Assembly: GCA_025526935.1 (NCBI GenBank) | Contig: JAHLKD010000107.1 | Location: 115,646-179,645, forward strand | Length of the DNA stretch: 64,000 nucleotides | Reading direction: 5' to 3' | From: Cladochytrium replicatum | Lineage: Eukaryota; Chytridiomycota; Chytridiomycetes; Cladochytriales; Cladochytriaceae | Shown here: positions 33,325 to 45,661 of the stretch, piece after piece | Layout of the letters: every line of letters begins with the position of its first letter | Position numbering within the stretch: the stretch's first letter is position 1 | The notes under the pieces: model-generated | What the model was told of the DNA's origin: nothing | The model's input: the letters and a program-made list of their open reading frames with translations, nothing else | The model's database searches: none | Position numbers and translations under genes: made by a program

Positions 33325-34041
33325 GCGATCCACTTTGTTTGATTCGTTGTTGTGAGGTGCTTGTATTTCCTGCGTTGATTTTTTATACCTGTGCTTGGTT
33401 TTATGCGAACACCATACCACGCATGCAAAAAAATACCCCTTCCGTTTTGCCATGTTTACCATCTCTGCATTTTTATTGCGCGCAACATTGTACTTTTCTT
33501 CGCCAAATATTTCCTCATCAATAGCAAAAGTATTGCTGTATTCGAACTTGAAAAACTGTCAAACTTGAAAACATCTATCGGATTTCTGCCCAACCGTCCT
33601 AACAAGCAGTGCTACGAGCAATACCATCGACACCATCCTTACTTATCTCGGGGAGATCGAACAAAGTGCTCCTCTACTTTTCAAATTGCGTTCGATCTCT
33701 CCGACTGAAAACCGCATCTGCTAATTCTTTTGTGAGTCCCTTCTACCGGATGAATATTTGAATGGAAAAGATATGCATCTTGCCATTGTTTGGTTAGAAC
33801 AGAGCGTTCGGGAAATGGGAATTTGTCTTATGATGAGAGGGAGACCAGAGAGAAGCGTTGTGATGGACGCCATGTTTCTGTTCGAGAATCTCGACGATGA
33901 CCTTTAATCAGTTCCTGGGACGAAGAGTCCATGGCATCTCTCCTGGCCTGTTGGCAACGGTGGAAAGGCACACAGGATACATATACAAATACTATTGACA
34001 GAAACAATCTTCACATTCAAACAGAGTTGGCCAGTGCAATT
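33325..34041. other. convergent spacer OPT / DM9 gene
   Basis: 3' flanks of two converging genes; no gene recognised. Confidence 0.45.
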
Positions 34042-35901
34042 TCAATCATCATCCTCCCATTTCAAAACTGGTGGAGCATCGGCAGATCCAAGCCGTTCAG
34101 CAGAAGTCGCTCTCCTGTGGTGGTTCGTCGCATCCGTCCACGCTCTGACCCGTGGTCGCACAAACGACGGTGACTGAATGATGTCCGGCAAGTGGACGCT
34201 CTGTGGAGAATCAACTTCGTCCCACACACCAGAGAAACGAGCAAACTCTTCCGTCTCCCCTGACACAAGCTCCGACACCTCCAGATCATCATTTGCAAAA
34301 ATCTTTAATGCGGTTGCAGTTTCCTCCCCTTTCCACTTCACCGCCCTCGTCCAGCACAACACCTCGCTCACGTCCATCGGCATCTCCCGGTCACCGACCA
34401 CGCATGTCGCAGTGGCCTTTCTGAGATGCATGCCCGCCTTCCCGGGTATCAGGGACATGACCTTGAACTTCCCCGGCGAGGACGTGACCGTTCCCGTGCG
34501 CGCGAATACGCTCCACGTCGACAAAGTACCGCTACTGCTCTCCGGGATCACGACCTTGCTGACAACGCACCTGGCGAGCGCGAGTGCACCTGCTCCGTCT
34601 GCGGGGCTCTCGCGACCCACGAACACTGCGTTGGGCGGAACACCGCGTGTCGTTTTGACCCAGCGGAGCACGGTCCCTTTAACTTCGGTTCGACGTGCTA
34701 GCGGTTGTGGGGCAGGTACGATTGGGGTGTACACGTCACACAAGCTACTGCGTTCCAAACGCTCTCGCTCGGTGTCCTCCGCCATCGACATGACGGTCTT
34801 TTCATCGTCCATGTCGGTGGTCATTGGCGGCGATGAGAGGCATAGGATTTCAAATGAATCGACGCTGACAGCACGACCGTTGTAGGCGATCAGTGCGATT
34901 CGCCCGTCATCATTGCAGTATCCAATGTGCAGGCCAGAGCTTCCAGTAGATGGGTTGGTTAGGACGGCTCGGATGCTGTAGAGACTGCCGAGCAGCGGGT
35001 CAAATCCCATCGGCCACGCGTCGGACGGGAACTCGGTCAAGATATCGGGTGGTTCATGGTGTTCACCAGATTTTTCAAGAGCTGCAATGGTCACGAAGGG
35101 GCGGTAGGTTAGCCCCACGTTTGTTGATAGGAGATTGTTGAAGTGTCGGCCGGCAGATGTGAGGGACGGGAACTCTCGATTTGGCGTCTTTTGCTGTCGG
35201 GAGCTATATGGAAACCAAGATGGCGGTATGGGTGCGGGGTCTGTGATGAAATGTGTGACGGAAGCTCGGAAGGTGCAGAGTGGTGGGTGGTCTTTTGGTG
35301 CGGTTCCGAAATGGGTAACGAGGAAAATGTAACGACCGTATCCCAGGGAAAGTCTCGTCATGTAGTGAGTCTCGATATGCCCTCCGACAGCTTGCGTTGA
35401 ACTAGTTTTCTCCTCGTCCTCCGCTTTCGCTTCACTGGCCAAGTCCAGATTCGACCCAAACGGTGTCGTCGACGCCGAACGCATCTGCGGCCTCCCCGCC
35501 AAGGACTCCGTCGACGGCAAAGGATCCTCTGTCTCTACCTCGAATTTTATCTCCTCGGTCAGCTGGTAATTCCAGCTCGAAGGAGGCGAGTCGCCGCCTT
35601 GCGACACTCGCACCGAGAGCACAGGGCTGTCGGAGATCAGGCGGAAGTAGCATGCAGAAGGCGGATCCTCAGCGAAACCCTTCCCGCGATCTTTCGGCCA
35701 GTAATCGAACACGTACAGCTTTTGTGTTGGTGCCGATGCAGATGCACGTCGGCCAAGCAACGAAGACGCGCCATACACCGAGATTGTGCCGGTGTCCCAC
35801 CGGTTAAGAACGAGGCGCTTTGCGGATCTGCTTGCGGGATGTGCTGGCGAGCGGTAGGTGACCGTCCGTGGGGGAAGAGCGGGTGGACTCACAGGGGCCA
35901 T
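34042..35901 (-). CDS. DM9-repeat (DUF3421-like) protein
   Basis: Single-exon, 619 aa, no signal peptide or transmembrane helix. Residues 30-220 form an unrecognised beta-rich domain (VLNRWDTGTISVYG, KLYVFDYWPKD, RYIFLVTHFG). Two DM9-like blocks follow: about 303-353 (GSLYSIRAVL, then SGLHIGYC, then VDSFEIL) and about 413-517 (RWVKTTRGVPPNAVFVG, ARCVVSK, PGKFKV, then VSEVLCW). The order W, G-x-P-x-N-A-V-x-x-G, RA/RC, PGK and a closing [FS]E[IV]L matches DM9 repeats, which in animals include mannose-binding lectins. The acidic linker at 360-390 separates them. A carbohydrate-binding or recognition role is inference. C-terminal residues 540-619 look disordered. The N-terminal domain is new to me. 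Confidence 0.6.
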   Translation of the reverse strand: MAPVSPPALPPRTVTYRSPAHPASRSAKRLVLNRWDTGTISVYGASSLLGRRASASAPTQKLYVFDYWPKDRGKGFAEDPPSACYFRLISDSPVLSVRVSQGGDSPPSSWNYQLTEEIKFEVETEDPLPSTESLAGRPQMRSASTTPFGSNLDLASEAKAEDEEKTSSTQAVGGHIETHYMTRLSLGYGRYIFLVTHFGTAPKDHPPLCTFRASVTHFITDPAPIPPSWFPYSSRQQKTPNREFPSLTSAGRHFNNLLSTNVGLTYRPFVTIAALEKSGEHHEPPDILTEFPSDAWPMGFDPLLGSLYSIRAVLTNPSTGSSGLHIGYCNDDGRIALIAYNGRAVSVDSFEILCLSSPPMTTDMDDEKTVMSMAEDTERERLERSSLCDVYTPIVPAPQPLARRTEVKGTVLRWVKTTRGVPPNAVFVGRESPADGAGALALARCVVSKVVIPESSSGTLSTWSVFARTGTVTSSPGKFKVMSLIPGKAGMHLRKATATCVVGDREMPMDVSEVLCWTRAVKWKGEETATALKIFANDDLEVSELVSGETEEFARFSGVWDEVDSPQSVHLPDIIQSPSFVRPRVRAWTDATNHHRRATSAERLGSADAPPVLKWEDDD

Positions 35902-38769
35902 TGCGGGTGCCGTCTGCTTCCAGTTAAAAAATAACAGGCAGCATCGACAAAGGATAAATGCACATCAGTGATACCGAAATTCGTTTCAATCTGATGTTAT
36001 CGAGGCACCATTAAAGCGAACACTCCTTTCTGGTCAATAAATACTTATGAGATACCATTCATATCAGGCAGGATGTTGAGAGCCGCGAAGCAAACAGATA
36101 TCTCGCTAATCAGGCAACCATTTTATGAGAAGTTATAAATGGCAAACAGTTCCTTGAGTCGAACCAACGAATGGACAGAAGATGGCAGCTTCCAATTGGA
36201 TGCATTGCGGTTGCCCATCGATATCATCCTCGCCATTTTCCATTTGTTTCGCCTTCTTCTTCCTGGGAGTGGTTGGGTGCCAACAGCTGATTATGGAGCT
36301 TCAGAACCTTACTAAAATCTTGTATTTATAGGTCAACCACTCGCTTGATTCGATTCGATGCTTTATAGTGTGTTGGGACAATCGTGCGACATATTGAAAT
36401 GTTCGGAAGATATCAAAGCGGAGATCACCGATTCAAATCAGCCAACGTGGGATTGGCCATGACGCAGAGTGATTTGCATCGATTTGCACATTTGCAGTGA
36501 TTGCATCCATTCCTTCGAAACTCCAAAGCAAGTGCCCCGGATACATGAAACCTAGTGCGTTTTCGAGAGCTTGCTCAGCAATTTTCAGTGAAGGACCAAC
36601 AGAAGGACAGACAGAAGCTCGCAACACCGATTCTTTCATGGATTTGTGGTAGGGATATTGAATAAACAATGAAAACCGAAAAAAGAGATGAAACAATGTC
36701 TTTTATCATCAACGTTGCGCGTGCCGCGGAGTAATGATGATCGGAGTCGAGCGAGATCGCAAGGGAAAGCAAACGATAGCGGGCCCGATTGACATCGGAG
36801 ATGGAAAGGCGAGACAGAGTGGGTAGGATGCATTAATACTGGCAGACAATGGTGAAATTAATATCCGCGTGGGTTCAGTTTGATGACAACCCACTTAGAT
36901 TCTCCACAATCCCCACGAATAGCAGACTTCACGGCTTCAATTGCAGACCGCGCACTTCAAAGAGCGAACGAGCTCAATCTCCTGCATCTGAAGTGGCCAT
37001 TTCGTTCTCGACGATCCTGATTCCGCAGATGCTGATTCCGGGAGAGGTTATACTCGCCTGAAGTGTTTTAGCATACCAATAATCTCCATATGTACAGAAG
37101 AGAGGGTACCCAAGTGGCAAAATCTTTCACCTTTTACACAAGATACATCAAACGAAGTTGTACATGCCTTTGATGTGCACATACCCACATGCTTCCATAA
37201 TCTCGATCGACCGTGTACTGGTCATTTCCCAGGTCCCCAACTTGTGCCCACTTCGTGGCTTCACATCAGTTCAAAGTACGGTGTACCATGACCGTTGTCA
37301 GAAGTCGCTTACAGTTGTGGTGTCACTTCGAATGTAGATGCTTGCGAGCAAAAATACAAAGTGGAAGGCAGAGTAGTCATAGACAGTTCCGTCCATTTCA
37401 TCGTCGATGAATTCGTTCGACGTCCATCCAGCATCTTCAAACATCAACCCACTTTTGCTGGAGGGCGAGCGTGATGATGAATATGAGGTATGAGGCTGTT
37501 CTTGGAAGGTTTATAGAAGGGGAAACAGACTATCCCAGGCACAGAAGTGTGATCACAGAATCACGGAACGGAGGATCTGAAATGCTATGGTATATATGCC
37601 ATAACCTGCTGACTTGGCTGTTTGAGAGCACAACTGGATTAACTAAAGCAAAGTCTGTTTATCACTCCGCACCTCCATTCCCTTGAAAATGCTGCAGCTA
37701 TTGTTCGCATCAACAGATGACACCAAGTAATTTTTTTAAGCTGATAAAGCAATCCCCTGAAATATTCCTTTGTTTGATAAGTGAATGCGAACTCCTTGAA
37801 TTACTTGAAGAAGGGGTTGCTTCTTGAACAACAGGGAGTATTTACAAACCCGTCTGTAAGCACTCAGAACCAAGTTGATAACTACAAATGCAACGCCATT
37901 CTGCTGTCATTGTATGGTCAAAGGAGCCACATTGTGAGTCCCTTAACGTTCAATCCGCAACCTTCCTCGTTCCAAATGCCCACAATCGTAACCAAGCTCC
38001 AATCAACCACCAGTGACGATCGCAGCAAGATCGACAAGGCCAGCACAACTGCTCCAGCGAGTGCGCCTCTCGATCAAGCAACCAAATCTATCCATCGTGC
38101 GTGAAACCAACAAGCACCATGCTTTAAACATGCAATGAGTAGTCCGCTGGTGATCCATGCTGGGACGAGGATGTACTGCGACGAGAAAGCAAGTAAAGAG
38201 AGTGAAAAACGAGCGACCCAACGATCAAACAGAGTTTCATTGCCCAAAGGCAGAAAGATTTGAATTGGTTCTTTCATTGATCAAATTGATATACTTCTTA
38301 ACGAACCTGTTGTGGATGTGTGCCCTTGGCGATTTGGACGAACGGACTCAAACTGGACTCAAACAGTGAGGAAGGAAGAATTGCATGGTATTCATTCAGC
38401 AAGCGTAACAGCGAGCCTGAACACAGATTCGATAATTGCATGCTTTTATGCTTCTGGGTGCCGTGCGAAAGGAATGAATTTAGCCGACTGACTCCTGATG
38501 GTCAAAAATAAATAATGTTTCAGGAAAAGGGGTTTCCATGAACTTGAATGCGAAAGCAATCGCACAGATGATTACAAATTGTGCTGTGTATGTCGATCTG
38601 GTGAGAGATGAGCTAGATCCGAGAACAGCAGCAGCAACATATTGAGAGGGCAGATGCCAGACACTGCTGCTGTGTGATACAAGCGATTCACAGCAGCGAC
38701 ATCTCCGTCGTGATCGTCTCCATGATCCGAGTTGCTGGAGATTGGATTGCACACGTGACACTTCTAAGG
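35902..38769. other. long gene-poor spacer
   Basis: About 2.9 kb with only short frames. One, 36139-36315 (+, 58 codons), contains LDALRLPIDIILAIFHLF, which resembles the first helix of an F-box, but nothing follows it; it may be a relic. I see nothing else. Confidence 0.45.
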
Positions 38770-41069
38770 ATGGCTGAAGTTCAGCTTCCCAATAAACACA
38801 CTCAGAAATACGACCGGCAGCTGAGGTAGGACGGGAAGAAGATCGCTGGGAATTGCAGGATTCTCAATCATTGATCATTCATATTCAGATTGTGGCAAGC
38901 TCACGGTCAGGCTGCACTGGAAGGAACAAAGCTTTGTCTGATCAATGCGTCGGCATGTGGCACTGAGACACTGAAGAACCTGGTTCTGCCCGGTAGTGCT
39001 CCTCTACGTTGAAAAAAATTCCATCTTATTTGAAATTGAGTATAGGAGTGGGCTCCTTCACAATTGTGGACGGTGAGACCGTCACTGGGGCGGATGTTGG
39101 GAGCAACTTCTTCCTAACAGTGAATTCTATTGGTCAATCCCGCGCGAAAGCGACTACCGAACTTCTTCAGGAGCTGAATGAAGATGTGTCGGGATACCAT
39201 CTATTCGAGGTGTGTAGTACCATGACCATTCCAAAGATTTACTCTCTGAACAACCTATAAAGGATCCCGCCGAGCTCATCGCAAAGAAACCGGACTTCTT
39301 TACCCAATTCAGCATTGTGGTTGCATGCAACCTTACTGAAACACCGCTTGTGGAACTGTCGGAAATTTTGTGGAAGGCGGGAATTCCTTTGGTTGTCGTC
39401 CGCTCCTACGGGTTTATCGGTTATCTACGTATCTGCGTCCCAGAGCACGCATGTACGTTTTTCCCTGTCGTTTTTGACTTCCTCCGCTCATTGGATCTTG
39501 AATAAGTGGTCGAGACACATCCTGAGCAGATCATCGACCTCCGACTGGATTGCCCTTTCCCCGCGCTCCAGCAGCTTGCATCTCAATATGATTTCGCAAC
39601 GATGGACTCATTTGCACGCAGCCACGTCCCTTACGTGATTATCCTTCTGAAATGCTTGGAGGAGTGGAAAAGCACGGTAATAGCCACTGCATTTCAATTG
39701 CGTGTTTTTAAATTCTTCCCTGCTTCAGCACGGAGGGTTGCCACCAACCTCTTCCGAGCGAAACGCGTTCAAAGAGCTAATCAAGAGCAAAGCTGGCGCG
39801 GATAATTCTGACCAGGAGAATTTTGATGAGGCATTAGCTGCAGCATACAGAGCACAAGCAGTAACGAAAGTAGGGTTTCAAAACTTTTGCAAATTTGCGA
39901 TGTTTATATCGAAACAAGGTTCCTGACTCTGTTCGCAAAATCTTGAATGATCCTCACTGCGAAGTTACTTCCAAGGTAATTTTTTCGGGGAGGAATGAGC
40001 CACATTTCAAACAGAGTTGCTCAACTACTTTTAGTCCTCGAACTTTTGGATCATTGCCAGAGCTTTGCGGGACTTTGTTGCAAACGAAGGCGGCGGTCTA
40101 CTTCCACTGGCGGGACCCGTCCCAGACATGAAAGCGGACACTACTTCTTTCGTTAACCTTCAGACAGTGTAAAGAGATCCGCATGTAATTGTGTGCTGTA
40201 ACTTAATTTCAAAGCAGGTATCGTTCGAAAGCCCTCGCTGACGCTGCCGCGGTCCGCTCAAGGGTTCAAAGCCTCCTCCAGACTCTTCAGAAGCCGTCGG
40301 ATTCTATTTCCAGCGAGGAAATCGATCGATTCTGCAAGAACAGCCAGTACCTGACGCTTATTAGGTACCGTAACTTAGCTGAAGAATACATCAAGCCCGC
40401 CACAAACGACATAGGTATTTAAAAATGCTACTTCCGTCAAAATATTCTTAACATCATTACCATTTCAGGATACAGGTTAGATCAAGATTCCGACGATGTC
40501 ATCTACTACATCTTGCTGCGTGCCGTTGACAAGTTCTACACAACTCACAACCGATATCCAGGTAAGAATGAGCAAGAGTGTTGGTGGGATATACATGTGC
40601 AAAAGATTTGGTTTGGCTGCGCGGAAACAGCGAAAGTGATCCCTCAGCCTTTGAAATCTTTCAAACCGTTCTTAACCGCAAGGCACCGGCACGCGGCTGG
40701 ACGGTTCTCCCCACTCTTACCACACAACAGGTGCTCTCGAGGATGACGTGGATGACGACATCGGCCACCTAAAGAAAACGGTCATCGGTCTTTTGAACTC
40801 GTGGGATCTTTCTGGGTCGTCCATCGATGATGACCACATTCATGAAATGTGGGTGTTCTTGATTCGCTCACTTTGTGTTCTCTCACCAAATCACTGGTCA
40901 CTTGTGCAGGGTTCGTGCGGGTGCATCGGAGCTGCACAGTATCGCAGCCATAATGGGGGGCATAGCGTCGCAAGAGATCATCAAGGTGATCACAAAGCAA
41001 TACGTTCCGCTTGACAACACTGTCATCTTTAATGGCGTTAAATCCACTTCTGCGGCTTTCAAATTTTGA
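38770..41069 (+). CDS. ULA1: NEDD8-activating enzyme E1 regulatory subunit
   Basis: Partner of Uba3 in the heterodimeric E1 that activates NEDD8/Rub1 for cullin modification, which switches on SCF ligases. Twelve exons: 38770-38825, 38889-38992, 39046-39209, 39263-39452, 39507-39676, 39729-39869, 39919-39975, 40035-40168, 40218-40414, 40469-40561, 40731-40848, 40910-41069; 527 aa, the size of human NAE1. Landmarks: [19 protein letters not shown] at the N-terminus, [21 protein letters not shown]-like [57 protein letters not shown], and the C-terminal [17 protein letters not shown]. As in other NAE1 proteins there is no catalytic Cys domain. The 169-nt intron 40562-40730 is the longest. Phase agrees at all eleven junctions. 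Confidence 0.93.
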
Positions 41070-42285
41070 AGGAACTCCAATAATAAATACAAAAAAACAA
41101 AAGGTGCACCTCAACGCAAGCTGCACAAAACAGTGTATCAATAAATTAGAAATGCACAACGATCATAAAATGTATGCCTTGCGTTGCATTTTCCACCGAA
41201 CCGAATGAAGAACAATACACCATGCGCTTTGCAACCGAGATGTCGTAGGCCACCATATTTCTATTGAACATTGTAGGCCAATCATGCGGTCTGAGTCCCA
41301 TGCTCCATTTCGCAAGCCCGAACTTCCTCCTTACCGGAGCGGTTTCGCTCTCAAAGATCCAAACAACCACGATTGCACTCCCATGGCATACCCGCTGAAC
41401 GGAGGCCAAAATTCCAGTATGATTGTTCGAGAAACAGCCTATGGCTTAACCTGTAAACCGATTGGAGATCAGGGGGTCGTTGCCAAACGATAGACGAGAT
41501 AAATAAGGGAAATGACGTTCGCCAATATTTCGTTTTAGTTATAACAGGTCCCTCATTAGAGAAATTATCAAGTTTAAAGATTGGACGGCTGAATTAATAA
41601 CAGAGGAATGCTTCATGGAGGAAGCTTTGTCTTTTTCACACGGCACATCATTAAGGAGATAATGGATCTGAAATCCTAACCCAAAACATAAATTTCCTTG
41701 GAGAACTTCCTTCCAATCAGCCGAATAACAGCCCTTGCTTGGATATTGTGTGAGTGACAGTGGATTGATTTTTCAAATACCGAAGTGTTCTGCACTCCAC
41801 AGTCCATATGGCACACTTTCACTTTGGTGGACTCCTGTGACAACGATTAGTCGACGTCGTTTTTTTCCATCCCGTTCAGCTGGAATATTCAGGGCGTCTG
41901 TTTCCAGCTGCTTATCAAGACGTTCGACACGCTGGCGACGGAAATGGCAGCATTGGAGCATTATTGATAATCACACGTACATCATACTTTGGTCACACTC
42001 GATTCCTCAACTTTGCTCTGCCTCCCCTTTTTCTTTATCCCCATGTATCATTCTCCATTATACCTGCCTTTCTCTTTCGTTGCTGTTTGTTACCTTCAGC
42101 ACGCTATGGGTTTCAATTCCACCAATGTAATGCCAAGACAATGAAACGACTACGGACAGTGTTGTTCTAAAGAGAACACTAGCCGAGGAACGAGTAATCC
42201 AAAGACAGCAACTATCGAACATAACTTGTTGCAAAAGAGTATAATCATAAAAACAAAGGAACTATTTGCTGGAGACAATTTTAAA
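41070..42285. other. convergent spacer ULA1 / zinc transporter
   Basis: No gene recognised; the longest frames are short and overlap one another. Confidence 0.45.
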
Positions 42286-44294
42286 TTATCGCCGCCCGCT
42301 CACTCCCGGCTGACAATGTAGCGATCTGTAAGATCTTTGGTCCGCTCCACTCTCGAAACCCCCATCTTCATGTGCAGCACCTGCCACTGCAGATATTGGC
42401 GAGAAGAACTCCTCTTGTTCAGGCGAGCCAACCGCCATCTCTATCTGGATCGTCGAATGGTGGATCCCATATTGTCCACAAACAGCCTGCGCGGCGTTCA
42501 GGATCCGATCATAGTGCGAAACAGTCATCATGGCACCATATCCTGCAGGTGTCGATGGAGGAATCATGGTCCCGTATTGTGCAGAATGGGAGTGCGTATG
42601 ACCGTTGGTGTGAGAGTGAGAGTGGTTGTGCGCGGTGGTGTCGCCATGAGAGTGGTGATGATGGTGATCGCTGGTACCACTTGCATGGTCGTGGTGGTGG
42701 TCGCCATTGTGATGATCATGATGAGAGTCGGAGTTGTGCCCGCGTTTGACAGAGAGGGCCATGGCTTGTCGTGGGCTGACATCTGGATGAACATCGAGAT
42801 GTGCAGCCAACGCAACCTTTTTGAGGCACATCCCAAGATCAATACATTGGCTAGTTCAGAGCGAAATTGCCGCACCTTTCCCACGGTCAAGGTCCAAATG
42901 TGCAGATCGTGCACGTCGGTCACACCGGGAATCTTTAGTAGGTCAGCCGCAACTTGCTCTGGATCTATATCGGTCGGAGTGCCTGAAAATTAAATTAAGC
43001 ATTAGACATCAAAAAAAGCTCCATTTTCTCCTACCCTCCATCAGAACAGTAATGCTATTTGACATCAATCGAACTGTAGTCATTATAACGATGATCGAGA
43101 ACACAAAAGTGCAAATGGGGTCGACAATTGTCATAGATGGATAGGCCCAGATGATAGCGGCAGAAATGAGGACTCCGATGGACGAAATGAGATCGCCGAT
43201 GACGTGGAGCGCCGCGGACTTAATATTTACGTTCATTTCCTGGAATAATAGGGCACATTAAATGATAACACCATTGAGAGCAAGAGGCTATCCCACCTTC
43301 TTCTTGGTAATCTTCCCCTCTAAATCCGAATGGTCATGATCATGGTCGTGGTCCTGGTCACGCTCATGAGTATGTACATGACCGTTTCCATGAGAATGTG
43401 AGTGTCCATGCGAATGTCCACCGTGAGAATGTCCATGTTCACCGTGAAGCGTAAATCCAAGTGCGATGTTAACCAAAACACCCACTGCCGCAGTGATGAA
43501 CATGATCTTCCCATCGATAGGGGTTGGGTTGTACAAACGCTGGATACCTTCCCACACAAGCGCAGCAGTCAGGATCCAAATCAAGAGAGTCGAGAGAATC
43601 GCGCCAAGAATCTCTGCTCGATAGAAGCCAAAAGAGTGACCTGACATACTAAAGATATCAGATAGTGGAGAATACATCATCACATCGATACTCACTCGAG
43701 GTTGCTGGTTGCTGCGCAAGATACAAAGCCGTAAGGGAAATACCAAATCCGGCAATGTCTACAAGAGTAAGATCATTGTCAGATATTGCAAGGCAGATAA
43801 TAGGAAAGCTTCACACCTGAGAGCAAATGAAAACTATCGCTCAAAATTGCGAGCGAGCCTTGAAGCTCATCAGCAAAAAATCAAAGCGGTTACACTGGGG
43901 AGCGCATACCTGCCCAAATACCAGCAAAAAGCTCAACCAAGAAAAAGACAAAGCATAATACAGTTGCAATGATGAGCTTCCTCTGGTTCGCCTTCGACTC
44001 ATTCAAATCCATATCCTCTTGCGTAGGCACTGTGCACCCAAGAGAGCGGGAAGGGGTCTCTACGTGCGTCTTTTGCCGATAGCCATTGAGTAAAGGAGTT
44101 TCGGCTGTGGGCGACGAAGTCGTGGCGGCTGGTAATTCCGACTTGGACAAACTTAGCAAAGAAGCTCTGTGGGATACGCCACGCTGGACGGAGTACAGGG
44201 TTTGCGTTATGATGGTGTTGGAAGGGTCATCTTCGGGGTGGACGGATCGAGTGCGAGGCGAGCTCGACAATTCTGGCGACGGTGATGGATTCAT
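42286..44294 (-). CDS. ZRC1: zinc cation-diffusion facilitator (ZRC1/COT1, SLC30)
   Basis: Proton/zinc antiporter that loads zinc into the vacuole or another organelle. Exons read from the right: 44294-43910, 43858-43817, 43758-43696, 43640-43297, 43239-43035, 42982-42876, 42816-42286; 558 aa. A 100-residue Ser/Thr-rich N-terminus leads to six helices. Zinc-site motifs: SDSFHLLSD (42-nt exon, His and Asp of helix 2) and HVIGDLISSIGV (helix 5). The helix 4-5 loop is His-rich (HGHSHGG, HSHSHGNGHVHTH). The CDF cytosolic domain shows GVTDVHDLHIWTLTVGK joined to VALAAHLDVH. Unusually, a second His/Asp block (about residues 408-470, repeated HHDH, HSHSHTNGHTHSHS) lies within that cytosolic domain. 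The final 20 residues are uncertain; a frame change or small intron there cannot be excluded. Confidence 0.9.
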
Positions 44295-45661
44295 TAGCGG
44301 TGATCGAGCGATATTCCGCCTGTTTTAAAAAGAGCTGAATCCGGAAAAGGATCTGGAACTGGACTGGGAATGGAATTGAGCGGAGGCACAGGACAGGAAA
44401 AGATATCCAATGGGAATGGGAGTGAGGGAGGATGTGGCACAGAATCACACGAAAGAAACTGGAGACCATGGAAATCGGAAGATTTACAATTCAGTGACTT
44501 TTGGCTGAATGCAGCTCAATGTTAGGACGGATCCTTTTACTTGTGTTAAAATCGAAAGACGTTTGTGAATTATTGTGTCTGTCTTTAAAAGGAACACTCA
44601 AACAGGTGCCTCTTCGACATCTACCACGAGAATTAGCAATATTTGTACATGAGCGCGGAGTCATCATGCCCCTGAGCTGATTTACTTGGGCAGTTTCTGA
44701 AAACAAGGTTGTCGCTGTTCCCTTTCCGACTTAGTTCTATCGGCTCTGCTACATTGGTGACGGTCAGCACTCAAGGCTCATCATACTTCTGATTGTTTGA
44801 AACGGTTTTGATTGTTTGGAAAGTGTCAAAGACGTCTGTTGAATTACCCAAAACCAAAATTTAAAGCAAATTCCTTGAAATTAGAGGAGGTATTTCGTCG
44901 CATCACCTCGGCAAGCTTGTGAGGCAGGAGAAAATCTTTCCTTCTGAGATCACGTCATATTTATCGATCACGTCATATTTATCGAAATGTCATGTTTTTC
45001 ATAGGCAGCGCTCGCAAAAGAAATCTTGGCCACTAATACATCCAATTGGCGATACCAGCCACTGTGATGATATCCGAACCATAAATTGGACTGAATGTTT
45101 GGATAGACGGTCAAGGTACGTCAATTGAGATCAGGCATATGTGGAACAGCTGCAGTGTTGTGGCTCTACATACCTCAGCGATCTAGTGCTTCAGCAACGC
45201 TATTTTTAACTTTCTCCTCTGGTGTCCTCCTTTTTTGGTTTATATTGTCATTCGTCGCCAGTTGTCTTTTGTCCCTCAACGAATGCTATTCATTTGCGGA
45301 CTCATAAATGTTAATATCGAATTGATTGAATATACATCAGTTGAATCAGGACTCCGCTGAACGGAACATCACTCAATCTCAGTAAGTAATTAAACTGATG
45401 GTCGGACTATTGAGATGTAGTTATTCTACAACTTTGTCATCTCAAACTTTGATCGACTAACCCTATCGGCTGGCGTTGTTTGCTCACCACTGCCGTTCGC
45501 ACTGAACGATTTTTCGGTGGTCTTTTCACTTTGCCGCTTAGCTAATGGCTTGCTTCTAATTGCGGGCTGATTAGTGTTCGGCAAAAATGATGAAGTATTC
45601 GACTTATTCTTATATCGACTGAAGAAAGTCTATTTATTCAATCAACTCTTCAGAAAAGAAA
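44295..45661. other. spacer zinc transporter / aminotransferase
   Basis: 1.37 kb with no recognised gene. It holds an 18-bp perfect tandem repeat (listed separately). Confidence 0.45.
44948..44983. repeat. 18-bp perfect tandem repeat with CRE-like core
   Basis: Unit GATCACGTCATATTTATC occurs twice without mismatch (44948-44965, 44966-44983). Each unit holds ATGACGTGAT on the minus strand, close to the ATF/CREB bZIP site. It lies about 650 bases upstream of the zinc-transporter start and 700 bases past the aminotransferase stop. Confidence 0.65.

Noticed and set aside
34042-35901. CSL/Su(H)-type transcription factor considered for the long minus-strand protein
   Set aside because: None of the CSL DNA-binding motifs occur, while DM9 landmarks do.
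36139-36315. 58-codon frame with an F-box-like helix
   Set aside because: Only about 18 residues resemble an F-box and nothing downstream continues it; too short to call.
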